From: Ashinkailepas kermadecensis
Lineage: Eukaryota > Arthropoda > Thecostraca > Neolepadidae
Assembly (NCBI GenBank): GCA_034440615.1
Contig: JAOTOM010004757.1
Coordinates: 186,001 to 250,000, forward strand
DNA: 64,000 nucleotides
Direction: 5' to 3'
Positions 60,861 to 64,000 of the stretch are shown here, piece by piece (the first letter of the stretch is position 1; each line of letters begins with the position of its first letter). Under the pieces are notes generated by a model. The model was given only the letters and a program-made list of their open reading frames with translations. It was not told the DNA's origin and did not search any database. A program made the translations under genes and the position numbers.

Positions 60861-62174
60861 ATGAACACCGACACACCTCCACCGACTGGCGAGTTCTTCA
60901 TCTGCCGCCGGGGAGACGGGGAGCCCATGGGCTCCCTCGACCCCTGGCGGGTAGATGAGGAATTCGCCACCTACACGGGAGCGCCCCTACACGCCAAATT
61001 ACTCAGATCAGGGGCGCTCCTGATACACGCAAATAACAACATCGACGCACGCCTCCTACCTAGCATACATGCCATACTTAATATCCCGGTCTCCATCACC
61101 CCCGATACACACCTAAACACATTACAGGGAGCCATCATGGCCAGAGAGCTGGCCGGTATATCGGCGGACGTCCTGGTCGAGAGGCTCCTCGACCAGGGTG
61201 TCACCGCCATGTACCGGCCAGCCCCAAGAAACACACGCACCACAGGACTTCACATACTCACGTTCAACACACGCACACCACCAAAACACATCAAAGCAGG
61301 ATACCTTAGATATGAAGTCAGCCCACGTGCACCCCTCCCCCGACGCTGTGACAAATGCCAGCGCTATGGCCACTCAAAGGGGGGGGGGGGGGGGTGCCAC
61401 AGCACCACACATACATGCGGGAACTGCGCGCAGCCACACCCTACAGATCAGTGCAGGAGCGGCGAGCGCAGCTGCGCCGCCTGCGGGGGAGGCCACGCGG
61501 CATCGGACGGGGGCTGCCCCCGGTGGCAGGCGGAGCGGGAGGTGCTCCACCGAGTCCATCTCGGGGGCATGTCCCTGCCCGAGGCCAGAGCAATGGTCTT
61601 CGGCCCGCGGGCGGCGTGGCCAACTCGCCGCACAGAGCCTGGGAACCACACATCAGCACCACCACTCTCTTACACAGAATACCCGGCTCTGCCCATAACA
61701 ACACAACGCAAGCAGAACACAAACCCAAACTCACAACAAACAGACACACCAACACCGACCAACAACAGCACACACAAGAAGCACCCCGCAACACCAGGAC
61801 ACCTCACTACCCACATACCACTCCAAGCACCACCACCCATCCCAAACCGCCCACTGGCACCTACTGCACCCTGCCACCCACCACCACTACCACCCTACCA
61901 ACCAGAAGCCTCAACATCACCACAAACTTCACACACATCGGCCACATCACCGGCACAACACTCACACACAGACACCGGATCAGAGCACACGGACACCGAA
62001 CACATCACGACTGACTCAGACGTCACAATCCCCTTCACCCCAACACCACCCCCTCTCAACCACAAGAACAAACACAACAACACACACACGACATGTGCCC
62101 CCGCCCCTCCTATGGCAATTGCTGGATCCGTCCCTGACCACCAGCAACGAGAAGCGGACCGTTCCAGAGTGTAG
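60861..62174 (+). CDS. Non-LTR retrotransposon ORF1 (gag-like RNA-binding protein)
   Basis: 437 residues from ATG at 60861; a longer frame from 60729 lacks family features, so the inner ATG is preferred. N-terminal RNA-binding part (MNTDTPPPTGEFFICRRGDG, then GLHILTFNTRTPPKHIKAGY), then three zinc knuckles: CDKCQRYGH near residue 167, CGNCAQPHPTDQC near 190 and CAACGGGHAASDGGC near 208, then a Pro/Thr/His-rich tail. This is the layout of ORF1p in Jockey/R1/CR1-type LINEs, which coats the element RNA in cytoplasmic particles. Oddity: a 15-G run (61380-61394) stretches the first knuckle so its last Cys is too far from the His. No ORF2 follows; an aataaa lies at 62511. Either a 3'-truncated or ORF1-only element. 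Confidence 0.82.
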   Translation: MNTDTPPPTGEFFICRRGDGEPMGSLDPWRVDEEFATYTGAPLHAKLLRSGALLIHANNNIDARLLPSIHAILNIPVSITPDTHLNTLQGAIMARELAGISADVLVERLLDQGVTAMYRPAPRNTRTTGLHILTFNTRTPPKHIKAGYLRYEVSPRAPLPRRCDKCQRYGHSKGGGGGCHSTTHTCGNCAQPHPTDQCRSGERSCAACGGGHAASDGGCPRWQAEREVLHRVHLGGMSLPEARAMVFGPRAAWPTRRTEPGNHTSAPPLSYTEYPALPITTQRKQNTNPNSQQTDTPTPTNNSTHKKHPATPGHLTTHIPLQAPPPIPNRPLAPTAPCHPPPLPPYQPEASTSPQTSHTSATSPAQHSHTDTGSEHTDTEHITTDSDVTIPFTPTPPPLNHKNKHNNTHTTCAPAPPMAIAGSVPDHQQREADRSRV

Positions 62175-62520
62175 CATCACTGAGAACAACTTTCTGATCT
62201 TGTCGAGCCTTTGGAGGCGGAGGAATACGGCTACTACTAATGGATTCATTACAGTAGTTTGAAACAAACAAGAACAATAGCGCCGTTCCAGTAATGCACT
62301 CTACTTCGACCATTGGATGAAAGCCCGGCTTAAAACGACCTCGACAGTCTCCTGTGCACAATGTTTAATCGTCGGCAGCCGAGCATCGTTGAACTCCTCA
62401 TTTGTGACGTCCCAGATATTTGCATCGGCCACAAAGTTATCATGCGAATGCTGCATTGTGTCGATTGTTTCTGGTTTACAAGAATTATATGAAAACCATT
62501 ACCGTCATTAAAATAAAGAA
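62175..62520 (+). other. Probable 3' flank of the ORF1 element
   Basis: No ORF2 or endonuclease reading. A possible poly(A) signal attaaaataaag is at 62508-62519. The element end cannot be fixed from sequence alone. Confidence 0.3.
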
Positions 62521-64000
62521 TTAGCGGAACCTCCCAGAAAACAGGCCTTCAATATCACGAAACTTATCCATTGCCTTGATAACTTGACGGTTCACGGATG
62601 ATAACTTAGTGTTAACACCTTATCTCATACTGCCCAATCACATTAAACACCTGGGAGAAATCGTGCTAGAACTTTATCTTAATTCAGCAGAGATCGCCAT
62701 TGATTCTCCATTCGTCTTATGGCACGGAGGGTGGAATGGGAATCGCCCTCATTCAATGACCTTAAATTAGATAACAGAATGGATGGGACCGATCAACAAA
62801 GGTCAACAAGGGTCAACAATGGAACCGGTTAACCGCTCCTTTCAGTCTAACTAATACCATGCAGGTCAGAGAGCAGACATGGCGACGCACAGGGCAACGA
62901 GCATTGCAGCGACATTGGAGCGCACCTATCAGCATGCATGTCGGCAGACGAGGCAGCCGACACAGCAGCCTACATGAGCAAGAACGAACAACTCAGCATA
63001 CAAAGAACGAACATCTCAGCATAGATGCTAGCAGACGCGACAGCGTACACAGCAGCTCACATGATCAAGAACGAATATCTAAGCATACATGTCAGCAAGC
63101 ACTGCACTGCGGTCACGGCAACGTGGATGACAGTGGGTATGGCGCTGCAGACGGTGGTTGTCATGACAACGGACACGATAGAAGGAGATGACGAAGGCGG
63201 TGATAGGTGTATTTAAACCTATGATTTAAACGGGGCGCCGGGGAGGTTTTCAAACGTAATTCTGGTTTCTGCTCGCCGTTTCTTGTCGCGTTATGACGAG
63301 CTCTGAAACTTTTCGGCATAAGCGGATCAAGGCAAGCTCTGGAGGAGGAGACAAAGACAAGTAAAGGTAAAAGGGATAGCTCATAGTAATTGGCGAGTAG
63401 GTAATCCTGACTGTCCATGAGGTTTCAGAATGTGTGCATTCTTCCGCATGTTTTATGCATTGTTCATACACAAGATGTTGTGGCCACAGGCGGATCCAGG
63501 ATAAACATATCACGTGGCTATCCATTTTTATTGTGTATCTGGCCTCGCCTATGTTATGATATTTTTGATTTGTAGACAAGCATTCTGTATAACATTGCTA
63601 GAATACTCCATGCATATGAAGAAAAGTTGAGTTGATTACACAGCGGCTTCTACTGGCGAAAAGTATGTCCCTCAATTTCGGTTACCCTGTATACGCGTAT
63701 CATTTTCATAGTTCACCGTCATTAGCCCACATCAAAACATTATTAATTTGGAGTCGATTGGCAGCATTTGGACCCGAATGTGAGAATAAGCGAAAGAGCT
63801 GTAGTACATAGAAATGGCAATTGCAAACAAATCCCCATTTACTTGCCTCCTGCATCCGCCGTTTTCGAAATATCAAAGTATTGTTTCATGAAAATGTAGA
63901 AAACGATGCAAAGTTCGAACGACGTGATTTCTAAAAATTGGTCCATTGGTTGGCGGGATCTCGTAACCTGGATGTCACCCCCCCCCCCCCACCACCACCA
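62521..64000. other. No gene recognised
   Basis: AT-rich, ending in C12 and cac/cca repeats at the window edge. Short repeats of acgaacatctcagcata around 62990-63090. Confidence 0.5.

Overview
Eukaryotic (animal) nuclear DNA. The one confidently identified host gene is a plus-strand TMTC2-type gene (transmembrane O-mannosyltransferase with TPR repeats), read as nine GT-AG exons from 7428 to 31965. Its first coding exon (signal anchor and the catalytic-loop DD motif) lies upstream of the window. The GC-rich, Ala-rich exons, tRNA-derived SINEs, non-LTR retrotransposons and a perfect ecdysone-type IR1 motif would suit an arthropod, perhaps a crustacean such as a barnacle, but the species is a guess.

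Layout. 1-7080: intergenic or intron 1 DNA with a foldback element (2187-2465), a CpG-rich block (3055-3590) and a 31-bp minisatellite. 7083-32110: the TMTC2-like gene, whose introns are loaded with minisatellites. 21732-29227 is a 7.5-kb intron that may hold fragments of another GC-rich locus. 32110-38800: dispersed repeats and AT-rich DNA with no gene I recognise. 38803-38918: a short first exon coding for a SAP domain. 39428-39610: a hAT-type MITE. 41420-49720: a run of minisatellites and two exon-like open segments (44107-44270 plus, 46514-46716 minus). 50524-52475: a 5'-truncated, frameshifted LINE. 52480-59250: more minisatellites, a tRNA-SINE and AGGTCA-rich repeat DNA. 59477-62174: a 44-bp monomer array followed by an intact LINE ORF1 (gag-like, zinc knuckles).

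The most striking pattern is not a single gene. In the TMTC2 gene the minisatellites are seeded at the exon/intron junctions. In exons a, b, c and h (and weakly e) the repeat unit contains the last bases of the exon plus the first bases of the intron, so each copy carries its own 5' splice site. Exons b and h also have arrays on the acceptor side in which each copy carries AG plus the start of the exon. The gene is thus surrounded by about 60 decoy splice sites. The array after exon b is freshest next to the exon and decays with distance. The same style of repeat marks other exon-like segments here, which suggests a genome-wide process related to AGGT tandem duplication.

Limits: identities come from reading translations by eye and recalled family features. 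No alignment, RNA or repeat-library search was possible. Repeat-derived open reading frames were left out as genes.
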